Notes: generated from the letters alone by a model not told the origin. A DNA stretch of 64,000 nt from Singulisphaera sp045290345 (GCF_045290345.1 NZ_CP155447.1:7440001-7504000), one strand, 5' to 3'. Shown: positions 17,801-26,384, counted from the stretch's first letter. Numbers and translations are program-made.

Positions 17801-20800
17801 CGATCGCCAGCAGCACGATCGCGGGTAACTCGGCCAGCCTCAGCGGCGGTGGGATCGCCAGCACCGGCTCGTTGACGCTGACCAACTCGATCGTGGCCCT
17901 CAGTACTTTGGGGGGGGACCTGGTCGGCACAATCACCGGCAGCCATAACCTCATCGGCGACGGTATCCACGGGTTGCCCGACACGATCACGGGCGATCCG
18001 AAGCTCGGCTCGCTCGCCTGGAATGGCGGGCCGACCCAGACGATGGCGCTGCTCGCCGGCAGCCCAGCCATTGACGCGGGGGACGGGACCCGTGTTCCCG
18101 TGGGGGTTGCCACCGACCAGCGCGGCGGTGCACGCACGAAGGGCGGCAACGTCGACATCGGTGCGTTCGAGAGCGGCGTGAACACCCTCGTCATCACCAC
18201 CCTCATTGATGAGGACAACGGCGGGATTGACACAACGCTCGGGACTGGCACGTCGCTCCGTGAGGCGATCGCCTTCGCCAACTCCGACCCAAGTGGGGGG
18301 AACACGATCACCTTTGAGCCCGGCTTGACCGGCACGATCGCCCTGGTCGGCGGCGCGTTGCCGACAATCGTGGCGAACCTGACGATTACTGGCCCTGGAG
18401 CCCGTTTGCTGACGATCGACGAACAGTGGGCCGGCAGCTCCCGTATCTTCACGATCGCCTCCGGCACTTACGTCGTCCTCTCCGGCCTGACCCTCACCCG
18501 TGGTAGCGCAGCGACCGGCGGGGCTGTCCTCAACAACGGCACGCTGGAGCTGACCGAGAGCACCATCACCAACAGTTCGGCCAGCTCCAGCGGCGGCGCA
18601 ATCTATAACGCCGCCGGCGCCACGCTGAGGCTGACCCGAAGCACCATCTCGGGCAACGGCGGCGGCAATGGCGGTGGTATCGCCAACTTCGGAACGCTGT
18701 CGCTGATCAGCAGCACCCTGGCGGGGAACAAGGCCAACAGGGGCGGCGCCCTCTACAACGATAGCGCCGCCGGCTTGGTAACGATCGCCAACAGCACGAT
18801 CGCAGACAACCTGGCGTACGTCACCGGCGGTGGGATCCTCAACTCCAACGGCTTTCTGGCGTTGACCAATTCGATCGTGGCCCTCAGTACTCTGGGGGGG
18901 GACCTGGTCGGCACAATCACCGGCAGCCATAACCTCATCGGCGACGGTGTCCACGGGTTGCCCGACACGATCACGGGCGATCCGAAGCTCGGCTCGCTCG
19001 CCTGGAATGGCGGGCCGACCCAGACCATGGCCCTGCTCACCGGCAGCCCGGCCATTGGCGTGGGCGTCAATCTCGGTTACACAACCGACCAGCGCAACAT
19101 CGCTCTCGACTCGCTCCCGGACATTGGCGCCTTCGAGTATCAAGGGGCCGCGCCGACCGTGACGATTTCTGCACCGGCCACGGGAATTGTCCATGTCTTC
19201 GGTAACTACACACTCACTGCCACCGACAATACGCCAGGCGACCAGGACGTCACATTCACCTACACGGTCGACTGGAACGGCGACGGCACTGACGTTCAGA
19301 GCTTTACGGGACCAGCCTCGTTGCAGGTCACGCATGCCTATGACGTTGCTGGCTCGTACGCCCCGATCGTGACCGTGACCGACCAGCACAACCGGAGTGG
19401 AGGCCCTGCGACTTCGGCGAATCCGGTTGTTGTTAGCGCACTCACATCAACCAATCTCGCCCAGGCGATCTCGACGCTCCAGAACGTCTCGCTTTCAGTG
19501 ACGAGTCACGTTCAGGGCCAAGCCGTGATGGACGCCGTCAACGGCGTCCCACTGGCGACTTGGCAGCAGTCCAACACGGTTAACTTCGTGGTGAGCGCGG
19601 GGGTCATCTCGGACCAGGTCATCCGCCCCACCAGCGCGGACGCCAGGATCAACGTCTCGGTGCCCACCCCACCGATGTTCCTGTCCTCGAGGGTAGCCTG
19701 GGCCACCAACGTCTCCAATCCCTATGGGGGTGAGTCGCAGCAGTTGGCCGCGACCATCGCCATCATCGTCGCTGCCGTCGCGGTCGGCAGCGTCATCGGC
19801 GCCAACGTGGGTGCGGGTTACATCCCGTCGGGGGTGCCCCTCCCCTCGTGGTCGCCCGGCCTGGTTGTCGAACAGGGGACGGTGACCTGGTCCGACACAC
19901 TTTTCATCACGGCGACCGACTCGCCCTTGATCGTCGTCAAGGGGGGCACACTGATCCTCAAACACAGCATGATTGTCGGCAGCCCACTCGGCACCCGCCC
20001 GGTGATCGAGGTCAGCGGAGGCACGCTGATTCTGGCCGCTCCAGCCCCGGGAGAGTCGAACGTGCTGGGAACATTCGGGCTCCAGCCCCTCATCCGCGTG
20101 ACGGGTACCGGGAAGGTGATCGACGAGGGAGGAACGACCTACCTTCAATTTAACAGCGACGGGACGTTGGCCCACTTGGCCGGGACGACCGTTACCCAGC
20201 TCACATCCTCGGCGCCGTCGGCGGTGATCGGTCAGACGGTGACCTACACGGCCACGGTGACCGGCGCGCCCGCGGGCGAAGGCTCGGTTCAGTTCATCGA
20301 CGCGACCACCAGCACGTTGCTCGGGACTGTCCCGCTGGGGAGCGATCGTTCGGCGGCGCTGTCGTTTACCGTGAGCACGGCGACCGCGGGTCACACGATC
20401 GTCGCCACCTATCTCCCGACAAACGGGGCGTTCCATCCAAGTTCTGGACAGCTAACGCAGGCCGTCGTCGCGGCCACCACGACCGTGGTGACCAGCCCGG
20501 CTTCAACGTCCGCCTTCGGCCAGTCGGTGACCTTCACGGCGACCGTGACGAACACGTCTACCTCGGATGGAGTGCCCACCGGGACGGTTCAGTTCTTCGT
20601 TGGCTCGACCCCTCTCGGGGTAGGAACCCTCCTCAGCGGCAACGGAAACGCAGCCACTTTCACGTTCACCACCGCGAACTTGCCGGTGGGGACCCAATCG
20701 ATCCGGGCCGTCTACACACCTGTGGGTGGCTTCCAGGCAGGCGATGGAGCCAAGCAAGTTGCCGTCAACCCCGCGGGCACGACGACGATTCTCTCGTCCT

Positions 20801-22665
20801 CGGCCGGTTCCACAATTCCCGGTCAGTCCGTGACGTTCACGGCGATCGTCGCGGCGGTCCCGCCCGGTGGCGGCACGCCGACCGGCAGCGTGACGTTCAA
20901 GAACGGATCAACCGTGGTGGGCACCGTGCCGCTCGTGGTTGTGGGAAATCAGGTTCTGGCGAGCCTGACGACCGTGTTTTCGACGGCCAGCAATCTCACC
21001 ATCACCGCGAGCTACGCCAGCTCCAATGGCAACCACACGGCCAGCTCGGCCACGCTGAACCAGGCGATTCTGGGCGCCGGGGTCTCTGTCAGTGGGACCA
21101 CTCTCTACATCGTCGGGGCCAACACTTCGGATGAGGTGACCATCTCAGCCCCGTCACCGCAGGGGAGTCAGGGCCTCATCGTCAACGCCAAGCTGAACGG
21201 TGTCAGCACTAAGACGACGTTCACGCAGGCTCTCACCGCGATCGTCTACTACGGATACGAAGGGAATGACAAACTCACCCTCGCCTCCAACCTCGCCCTG
21301 GCGACGACGATCCTCGTCGGCAACGGCAACGTCACTTTCCAGCTTGGCAACGGCAACAACACCGTGACGGCGGGCAATGGCAACGTCACGATCCAGGCCG
21401 GCGATGGCAAGAATACCATCGCTGTGGGTAACGGCAACAACACGGTTCGCCTCGGCAACGGCGAAAACACCGTGACGACGGGCAATGGTAACGACACGAT
21501 CCAGGCCGGCGATGGCAAAAACACCATCGCGGCGGGAGCAGGCAATAACACGGTCCGCCTCGGCGACGGCAACAACACCGTGACGGCGGGTGCCGGCAAT
21601 GACACGATCCAGGCTGGTGACGGTAATAACACGATCGTGGCTGGCAACGGCAATAACACGGTCCGCCTCGGTGATGGCAACAACACCGTGACGGCCGACG
21701 CTGGCAACGATACGATTCAGGCCGGCAACGGCGACAATACGATCGCGGCTGGTAACGGTAACAACACGATCCAGGCCGGCGACGGCGACAATGCCATCAC
21801 GGCTAGCAATGGCAATAACACGGTCTGCCTTGGCGACGGCAACAACAGCGTGATTGCGGGTGCCGGGAGTGACACGATTCAGGCCGGCGATGGCAACAAC
21901 ACGATCGCGGCGGGAGCAGGCAATAATACGGTTCGCCTCGGTGATGGTAACAACACCGTGACGGCGGACGCTGGCAACGACACGATCCAGGCTGGCGACG
22001 GCAACAACACGATCGCGGCTGGCAACGGCAACAACTCGTTCTGCCTCGGTGACGGTACCAACACCGTGACGGCGGGCGCAGGCAACGACACCATTCAGGC
22101 TGGCGACGGCAACAATACCATCGCGGCGGGCGCAGGTAATAACACCATTCGCCTTGGTGATGGCAACAACACCGTGACGGCGGATGCCGGCAACGACACG
22201 ATCCAGACCGGCGACGGTGATAATACCATCACGTCGGGCAACGGCAATGACACGATCCAGGCCGGTGACGGTGATAATACCGTCACGGCTGGTCACGGTA
22301 ACAATACGATCCGTCTCGGTAACGGAGAGAACGTTGTGGTGGCCGGCAACGGCAACAACACAATCCGGGCCGGCAACGGCAATAACTTGGTTGTGGGCGG
22401 GTTGGGATCGCACACCATCCAGTTGGGCAACGGTAACAATATTCTCATTGATGGATCGGCCGTCCTGACCAGCCCTGGCGACTCGCTCCGCCAGGTGCTC
22501 CGCGACTGGAACAGCAGTGCCGCAACGGCCGTTAAGCAGAGGATCAGCGTGACATACAATTCCAGCCATCCTAGTTCGCTGCAGACTGGCAAGGGGAGAA
22601 ACTGGTTCTTCTATCAGTATGCAAAGACGACCTCCAATAAGAAGTCGACAGACTTCCTGAACTAA
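14881..22665 (+). CDS. Giant secreted beta-helix/Ig-like/RTX-like surface protein
   Basis: A 2594-residue protein. The N-terminus has an Arg-rich region then LMVLEDRTLLASF, the planctomycete pattern usually followed by the mature exported part. Four homologous right-handed beta-helix modules follow, each starting with a (T/L)xVTTL...GTSLR(E/S)AI segment and ending in DIGAFE- or DIGAYE-type sequence (about 15.0-16.06, 16.07-17.22, 17.23-18.17, 18.18-19.15 kb). Next are a PKD-like domain (from residue 1425), a glycine/alanine-rich hydrophobic stretch (about 1620-1650), three Ig-like domains (about 1766-2066) and about 42 nine-residue repeats (2147-2524). The last 70 residues are non-repetitive. 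The likely role is cell-surface adhesion or matrix formation. The first in-frame ATG was chosen, though no strong Shine-Dalgarno sequence is visible. Confidence 0.88.
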   Translation: MPVRIQQSPRIAHSRARTRRRLRLRPDLMVLEDRTLLASFAVTNLQDSGTGSLRDAIVLANASPGLDRIAFDDGLFNSGPQTITLTSGFLEIRDDLTLQGPGADWLTVSGNMSSQVFFVRGPAAATLSGLTISKGKATALSGGGILNAGGKLDLIGCTISGNSSTAEGGGISNGGTMTMTDCTVFGNTTADRGGGIFNSGFGTLTMTRCTVAGNTGTSSTASRGGGIFNSNALSMTNCTVYGNSALFNGGGIANTNGTGPSVGSLLINCTITGNTAPVGGGIYNNNFSPVTLHNSIVAYSQGGAISGTVSGSHNLIDDAANAGGLTHQVNGNLVGVLPQIAPPGNYGGPTQTVALLGTSPGVNAGTNSVIPPGVTDQRGAPRINGGTVDIGAYERGPTTLVVTTLVDEDNGGPSPSLGAGTSLREAITFANTDPTAGGTITFAPGLTGSIALAGGALPVLTATMTIVGPGASSLTIDGQGIASSGILSIAAGANVAISGLTVANGRANRGSGVSNRGNLTLTRTTIAGNTATDTYFGGGGIRNDSSGTLALNECTVSGNSASIGGGIANYGAMVLRNCTVSGNTAATGGGLNNYNGGRMALTGCTISGNTATFGGAGLSNYGVGTTLTNCTIVGNTVTSSFGSGGGITNVGSTLTLANCTIMGNTASDGAGILNSVSAAVTLWNTIVAANQLGGDVDGLFAGGNNLIGDGSGGIPGTITGAPKLGPLTWNGGPTQTMAPLPGSPAIDAGDGSRIPTGVVIDQRGVPRIKHGVLDIGAFESGSQTLVVTTLADTVGSGLSLRSAIDYVNNIDPVGDDTIIFAPGLTGTIVLAGAALPTIVGDVTIVGPGSRVLTIDGQGVAGSGILSVAPGAVVFVSGLTLTNGRAESGGAIFNAGTLTLADLTISNSTASLTGGGIYNKTGATLTLTRSTISGNTSGVGGGIISYGVMALTNCTVSGNSATFGGGLFNADGTATIASSTIAGNSASLSGGGIASTGSLTLTNSIVALSTLGGDLVGTITGSHNLIGDGIHGLPDTITGDPKLGSLAWNGGPTQTMALLAGSPAIDAGDGTRVPVGVATDQRGGARTKGGNVDIGAFESGVNTLVITTLIDEDNGGIDTTLGTGTSLREAIAFANSDPSGGNTITFEPGLTGTIALVGGALPTIVANLTITGPGARLLTIDEQWAGSSRIFTIASGTYVVLSGLTLTRGSAATGGAVLNNGTLELTESTITNSSASSSGGAIYNAAGATLRLTRSTISGNGGGNGGGIANFGTLSLISSTLAGNKANRGGALYNDSAAGLVTIANSTIADNLAYVTGGGILNSNGFLALTNSIVALSTLGGDLVGTITGSHNLIGDGVHGLPDTITGDPKLGSLAWNGGPTQTMALLTGSPAIGVGVNLGYTTDQRNIALDSLPDIGAFEYQGAAPTVTISAPATGIVHVFGNYTLTATDNTPGDQDVTFTYTVDWNGDGTDVQSFTGPASLQVTHAYDVAGSYAPIVTVTDQHNRSGGPATSANPVVVSALTSTNLAQAISTLQNVSLSVTSHVQGQAVMDAVNGVPLATWQQSNTVNFVVSAGVISDQVIRPTSADARINVSVPTPPMFLSSRVAWATNVSNPYGGESQQLAATIAIIVAAVAVGSVIGANVGAGYIPSGVPLPSWSPGLVVEQGTVTWSDTLFITATDSPLIVVKGGTLILKHSMIVGSPLGTRPVIEVSGGTLILAAPAPGESNVLGTFGLQPLIRVTGTGKVIDEGGTTYLQFNSDGTLAHLAGTTVTQLTSSAPSAVIGQTVTYTATVTGAPAGEGSVQFIDATTSTLLGTVPLGSDRSAALSFTVSTATAGHTIVATYLPTNGAFHPSSGQLTQAVVAATTTVVTSPASTSAFGQSVTFTATVTNTSTSDGVPTGTVQFFVGSTPLGVGTLLSGNGNAATFTFTTANLPVGTQSIRAVYTPVGGFQAGDGAKQVAVNPAGTTTILSSSAGSTIPGQSVTFTAIVAAVPPGGGTPTGSVTFKNGSTVVGTVPLVVVGNQVLASLTTVFSTASNLTITASYASSNGNHTASSATLNQAILGAGVSVSGTTLYIVGANTSDEVTISAPSPQGSQGLIVNAKLNGVSTKTTFTQALTAIVYYGYEGNDKLTLASNLALATTILVGNGNVTFQLGNGNNTVTAGNGNVTIQAGDGKNTIAVGNGNNTVRLGNGENTVTTGNGNDTIQAGDGKNTIAAGAGNNTVRLGDGNNTVTAGAGNDTIQAGDGNNTIVAGNGNNTVRLGDGNNTVTADAGNDTIQAGNGDNTIAAGNGNNTIQAGDGDNAITASNGNNTVCLGDGNNSVIAGAGSDTIQAGDGNNTIAAGAGNNTVRLGDGNNTVTADAGNDTIQAGDGNNTIAAGNGNNSFCLGDGTNTVTAGAGNDTIQAGDGNNTIAAGAGNNTIRLGDGNNTVTADAGNDTIQTGDGDNTITSGNGNDTIQAGDGDNTVTAGHGNNTIRLGNGENVVVAGNGNNTIRAGNGNNLVVGGLGSHTIQLGNGNNILIDGSAVLTSPGDSLRQVLRDWNSSAATAVKQRISVTYNSSHPSSLQTGKGRNWFFYQYAKTTSNKKSTDFLN
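17881..18073 (+). repeat. 193-bp intragenic duplication, copy 1
   Basis: This stretch in the third beta-helix module repeats almost base for base at 18865-19057 (fourth module) with no indels; I count about seven differences. The surrounding module sequence is much less conserved at DNA level. Confidence 0.85.
18865..19057 (+). repeat. 193-bp intragenic duplication, copy 2
   Basis: Partner of 17881-18073, offset by exactly 984 bases (328 codons). The near identity, against modest similarity elsewhere in the modules, points to recent duplication or gene conversion. Confidence 0.85.
21319..22452 (+). repeat. About 42 tandem 27-bp repeats coding RTX-like nonapeptides
   Basis: The reading frame repeats G-(N/D/A)-G-N-(N/D)-T-(I/V)-x-x. 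The unit ends often cycle in fours (VTA, IQA, IAA, VRL), giving a 36-residue super-repeat. This matches the Ca2+-binding RTX beta-roll pattern shifted by one, but Ala or Leu often replaces its first Gly and Asn often replaces Asp. Confidence 0.85.
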
Positions 22666-22756
22666 TTGCACAGGGATATCCTCAAGCGATTGCGTCGCGA
22701 CCCCCGATCACCGCGACGCACTCGCTTGCCCCTGGCCGCAGTCGAGCCTCGCGAAT

Positions 22757-22785
22757 CAGGGCCGTCGGTTGGAGCGACGGCCCTG
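22757..22785 (+). terminator. Perfect 11-bp stem hairpin after the giant gene
   Basis: CAGGGCCGTCG pairs with CGACGGCCCTG around a seven-base loop, 92 bases after the stop codon. It lacks a U-tract and may be a terminator or stabiliser. Confidence 0.5.
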
Positions 22786-22811
22786 AATGCCTACAACGGG
22801 CCCTGGGTCGG

Positions 22812-22880
22812 CTCAGAGAAGTCGCCAAGCGAGCTCGATGCACGAGCAACCTCAAGTCGATCGGCCTGGTGATGCAAATT
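22812..22880 (+). pseudogene. DUF1559 fragment
   Basis: One frame reads LREVAKRARCTSNLKSIGLV, which matches the conserved DUF1559 block (AREAARRxQCTNNLKQIGLA in the typical protein). No start, helix or H-x9-DG box accompanies it, so it is a decayed gene fragment rather than a functional gene. Confidence 0.5.
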
Positions 22881-23626
22881 GAGGGTTCATCCGGTTGGGG
22901 GTCATCCGGTTGGCCAGGCACTTCAATTGGGGCGTCTGAGAGATTCGGAAAAGATGAGTGTGCGGTCGCGAGTTTGGGCGGACTGTCCAAATTTCCTGTC
23001 TTATCTGTTTTGAGTGCATGGCCACCTACCCTATGCCTACCAGTAACTCCGTATGGCGCGGTGTTCCAAAGGCCGTGGCGGAGTTTCCCTGGGACCGAGA
23101 TAAAAACGGGTGTCGGCTCCCACCCTGATTCTGTCGGTCCCCGTACCCATGAATCGAGGGCGAGTCATCTGGTAGCAAGGGCCGAGTTCGTCGTGCGGCC
23201 TTACGTCGAGATGAAACAGGGGCTTCGAGACCGCGTGTCAGCCTGGCGGAGGCATCGCGCGTTCGGGGCCCACTCTCGAAACCAGCATGGCAGTCTTTTT
23301 CTTGGCATTCCCTTGATCCCGGGTCACGATCCGTTCAGGGGGCATTGGCCTATTCCGGTTCGTGGTCGGCGGAGTTTGTTGGCGGTGAGGGGCCGCAAGT
23401 TTCGATAGACCTGTGACCCGGGTGCCTTCGGGTTACCGATCGGGACGCCCTTTGAGCGGGCCATTCTTTTTCAGGACCGGTTCTCGGTGCCTGAATTTGA
23501 AGTGATGTGAGCGAAGCCGTGCGAAGAGCGGCGAGGGGGCGGTGCTAAAGCGGGCCGACTCGATGATGAGTGGCACCTGCGGGCGTCGGCCGTTCCCGGT
23601 TGCCTCGAAATCTTGGAGTTTTGTCG

Positions 23627-24943
23627 ATGGTCATGGACGAAGCGAAGGTGTTGCCGACGGCTCCGACGATGCGGTCGGGGCGGTTCCGGACATTCGTGCG
23701 AGCGACCCTGGTCGTGGTCGGTTTGCTCTTGGTGGTCGTGGGAGGCGGAGTATTCTTCGCGGTGGCGGTCCCACCCCGGTATCCGGTCCGGAACGTGGAG
23801 CTCCGGGTCGAGTCGTCCCCCGAGCGTGTGGCGCGTGGGAAAGCGCTCGCGTCGGCCTTGGAATGTGTGCTCTGTCACTCCGACCCGGCGACGGGTCGAC
23901 TGACCGGTCGCCGGCTCGCGGAGATTCCCGCCGCATTGAGCCCGGCAGCCTTTACCGCGAACATCACCCGGGACGTCAAGACGGGGATCGGGTCCTGGAG
24001 CGACGGGGAGCTCGCCGCCTTCCTACGGACTGGCGTCAACCGCCAAGGGCGGCTGGCTCCCCCCTGGATGCCTCGCCTGCCCCGGCTGGCGGATGAGGAT
24101 CTCTTCGACCTCCTGGCCTATCTCCGGTCCGACGATCCCGCGGTCGAGGCGACCGCAGCGAGCCCGCAAACGGGTTCGCTCTCGATCCTTGGGAAAATCT
24201 TGCTCCGGTATGTTTGGCGGCCCATGGCGTATCCCGCGGCCCCGATCGTGGCGCCAGCGATCTCGGACCGCGTGGCATATGGTCGCTATGTGGTCCAGGC
24301 CAAGGGGAGTTGCTTTGGCTGCCACTCGGCCGACTTCATGACGCTCGATGAACTGCAACCGGAGCGCTCGAAAGGGTATCTCGGCGGTGGGAACGAAGTT
24401 TACGACGCCGCCGGGTCGATCGTGATTTCGGCCAACCTGACCCCCGACCGTGAGACTGGGATCGGCCGCTGGAGCGAGGCCGATTTTGTCCGAGCCGTTC
24501 GCGAGGGGCTTCGACCTGACGGCACACCGATCCGAGGGCCGATGCAGCTTTACAAGGAGCTGTCCGAAGCGGAAGTAGGAGCCGTTTATGCCTATTTGCA
24601 GACGGTCCCTCCGCTCCGTCGACCGCGGCGCACCACGGTCGCGTCGAAGGCGATCACGTCAGCCAAGGGCCGTTCTGGTCGAACCGCCGCTCTCGAGGGA
24701 CAGACGCTCTACATCCGCTACGGATGCCAGTCGTGTCACGGTGAGACAGGGGTCAATATCGGCGACTTGCGCCAGGCGGACAACAAGTATGCGACCGATG
24801 CCGAGATCGAGGCCTGGATCCGTCACCCCGAAGCATTCAAGCCAGGGACGAAAATGCCCGCGTTCGGTAACCTCATCGCTCCCGATGATTTCCCACCATT
24901 GATCGCTTACGTCCGCCACCTCGGCCGGCGTTCGAAGCCGTAA
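23627..24943 (+). CDS. Membrane-anchored three-haem cytochrome c
   Basis: A 438-residue protein. One N-terminal transmembrane segment (TLVVVGLLLVVVGGGVFFAV) anchors it. Three CxxCH haem sites follow: CVLCH at 80-84, CFGCH at 229-233 and CQSCH at 367-371. Each is followed by a methionine that could be an axial ligand (PPWMP, GPMQL, TKMPAF). The first two domains resemble the cytochrome subunits of membrane alcohol/gluconate dehydrogenases. It would carry electrons outside the membrane. The dehydrogenase partner is not in the neighbourhood, so the electron source is unknown. ATG 23627 is preceded by GGAG nine bases earlier; ATG 23633 is equally possible. Confidence 0.87.
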   Translation: MVMDEAKVLPTAPTMRSGRFRTFVRATLVVVGLLLVVVGGGVFFAVAVPPRYPVRNVELRVESSPERVARGKALASALECVLCHSDPATGRLTGRRLAEIPAALSPAAFTANITRDVKTGIGSWSDGELAAFLRTGVNRQGRLAPPWMPRLPRLADEDLFDLLAYLRSDDPAVEATAASPQTGSLSILGKILLRYVWRPMAYPAAPIVAPAISDRVAYGRYVVQAKGSCFGCHSADFMTLDELQPERSKGYLGGGNEVYDAAGSIVISANLTPDRETGIGRWSEADFVRAVREGLRPDGTPIRGPMQLYKELSEAEVGAVYAYLQTVPPLRRPRRTTVASKAITSAKGRSGRTAALEGQTLYIRYGCQSCHGETGVNIGDLRQADNKYATDAEIEAWIRHPEAFKPGTKMPAFGNLIAPDDFPPLIAYVRHLGRRSKP

Positions 24944-25527
24944 GTCGATCGACCTGCATCCGGTCCCCGCGAATGCTCACCTCGTCTGCGCGGGGCAACG
25001 AGAACGAGCGTGGGGGCCATGACAGGTTCTGGCTGTTCACTTCAGCCGGAAGTCACCGGTCAGGTGATCATGTAGATAGTATGGTGCTCCCCGCTGAGTC
25101 TGCCGGACTTTTTGCCGGCCTGTCAAGCAGACTCCAAGCCTCCGGTGATCACACCACACCCAGAGGACCGGTTCACCGCCAAGTGAGTTGAGAACCCTCG
25201 CCAGAGTTGGGAGGCGTCGGGTTCGCGGTCAGGTTCAGCTCGTTGCCTTCGGATTGCTGGCGGAGCCGGTGACCTCCCACTCGACCATCGAGAACGCGAC
25301 ACTTGCACACGGTTCGATGGAGCTTGCGTAATTACGGTTGCTGTGATTGTTGTTTTTTTTGTGTTGCAAGTGTTTGTTGATTGAAAGCGTTGAGCTGGAC
25401 GGCCCATCGCACACCTGAGCAGGCGGACCGCCGTTGACCTGGGCGGCGGTTTTCCTTTGCCTGTCCCCTGCCTCCCCGGTACCCTCGTCCAACCGTGCGA
25501 GGGAAACCACCGGCAAGGAGGTGTGCC
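24944..25527. other. Intergenic region
   Basis: About 580 bases with an AT-rich patch at about 25330-25385 (a run of T residues at 25350-25359), a hairpin with T-rich tail at 25427-25450, and the ribosome binding site of the next gene. No coding sequence is supported. Confidence 0.45.
25427..25450 (+). terminator. Hairpin with T-rich tail
   Basis: ACCGCCG pairs with CGGCGGT across a ten-base loop and is followed by TTTCCTTTG. The gene it would serve is unclear, since the nearest upstream stop is 480 bases away. Confidence 0.4.
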
Positions 25528-25770
25528 GTGGATTGGAGCGAGGAATACGAGGTCATTTTCGGCAGCGACGTGGACAACGACGGCGTTTACCTCGAAGCTC
25601 GGGACCGGGGAACGGATGAGATCGTGATGCTCGCCTTCTACTCGGACGCGGACGGCACGCTGTCGTTCCTCCCCCAGGCGGAGGGCCTGCCCGGTGGCTT
25701 CGTGGAATGGTTCAGGGCAGAATCAGAGCGAAGATTACCGCCTTCGGTACCTTTTCATGATGAAACGTGA
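25528..25770 (+). CDS. Small acidic protein, unknown
   Basis: An 80-residue protein starting at GTG 25528, with a textbook AAGGAGG six bases before it, which is the main reason to trust it. The sequence is acidic (EEYEVIFGSDVDNDGVYLEA, then DADGTLSFLPQAEGL) and has no signal peptide or membrane segment. I do not recognise the family. A small membrane-protein gene starts 30 bases after it, so the two may be co-transcribed. Confidence 0.62.
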   Translation: MDWSEEYEVIFGSDVDNDGVYLEARDRGTDEIVMLAFYSDADGTLSFLPQAEGLPGGFVEWFRAESERRLPPSVPFHDET

Positions 25771-25800
25771 CGTCCATGTGCTGATGTTGTGAGGCGACAA

Positions 25801-26151
25801 ATGAGCGAGCCGAACCACTATCAAGTCCCTGAAACTGCTACGGCTGCGTTCACTCCTGAGCAGCAGTTAGCCAAAATGTTGCTCCAGGCCCGGGAGAATG
25901 GTTATACGCTTGGGTTGTTTTACCGCTGGTCGTTGCGAGGCTACCTGGTCCTCTTCATCGCGATAAGCATCGGCATCGCCTGGTTTTCGTGGGTAAACAT
26001 GGCGCCAGGAATTTATGCGATGACCGGTCTTCTCGTCGGTGCGCTCCTCAGGGATTATGGCGTGGCGAAGAAACAGGTGAGATTGTGGCCCGTCCAGGCG
26101 AGGTTGCTGGATTGGGAGAAGGTGCAGGCAATGGCTAACGGGGAGGCGTGA
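25801..26151 (+). CDS. Small membrane protein with two transmembrane segments, unknown
   Basis: A 116-residue protein beginning MSEPNHYQVPE. Two hydrophobic segments are seen (YLVLFIAISIGIAWFSWV and GIYAMTGLLVGALL), with a conserved-looking LRDYGVAKKQVRLWP after them. GAGG lies seven bases before ATG 25801; a GTG at 25789 is in frame. No known function. It is adjacent to the small acidic protein and followed by a palindromic repeat. Confidence 0.62.
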   Translation: MSEPNHYQVPETATAAFTPEQQLAKMLLQARENGYTLGLFYRWSLRGYLVLFIAISIGIAWFSWVNMAPGIYAMTGLLVGALLRDYGVAKKQVRLWPVQARLLDWEKVQAMANGEA

Positions 26152-26208
26152 TCGGCCGGGTGCGATCAGATTCAACGACCCGATCCAGGGCGAGGAAGCC
26201 TCTCGCGA

Positions 26209-26357
26209 CTCGTTCCCACGGTCCTCCGTGGGAATGAAGTCTGGGACGCTCCGCGTCCTCGGCTTTCGAGGGCCAGACGACACAGAGCGTCGGGGAAGGC
26301 ATTCCCATGGGGGACCGTGGGAACGAGGGGGATTCCTCGCTCTATGGCAGGTCGTTG
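26209..26357 (+). repeat. 149-bp palindromic element, copy 1
   Basis: This copy matches 38013-38161 on the opposite strand over its whole length, about 90 percent by eye, without gaps. The 119-bp core (26209-26327) ends in a 28-base inverted repeat (starts CTCGTTCCCACGGTC, ends GACCGTGGGAACGAG), and inside lies a second inverted repeat around GACGC...GCGTC. The 30 bases at its right (26328-26357) are also conserved between the copies. This looks like a non-autonomous mobile palindrome. It lies next to a decayed methyltransferase. Confidence 0.85.
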
Positions 26358-26384
26358 ATGCTTTTCGCCACATAAAGGCTTGCC

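Larger units (their letters stand above)
22666..23626. other. Intergenic region with hairpin and DUF1559 remnant
   Basis: Around 960 bases contain a strong hairpin at 22757-22785 and a short DUF1559-like fragment at 22812-22880. Several open frames (the longest at 22869-23408) show no family resemblance. Nothing else was recognised. Confidence 0.5.

Noticed and set aside
17575..19389. A 604-codon antisense frame within the giant gene
   Set aside because: It lies opposite the coding frame of a clear beta-helix protein and has no start signal or protein-like domain.
21319..22452. Possible CRISPR array because of the regular short repeats
   Set aside because: The 27-bp repeats have no unique spacers and code for a continuous nonapeptide pattern.
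21154..22671. A long antisense reading frame over the RTX-like repeats
   Set aside because: It is a by-product of the repeated codons in the sense gene; the translation is a low-complexity repeat of VxVASRDxVVAV-type words with no independent evidence.
22869..23408. A 179-codon frame between the giant gene and the cytochrome
   Set aside because: The sequence lacks a ribosome site and its translation is rich in Ser, Gly and Arg without a fold-like pattern.
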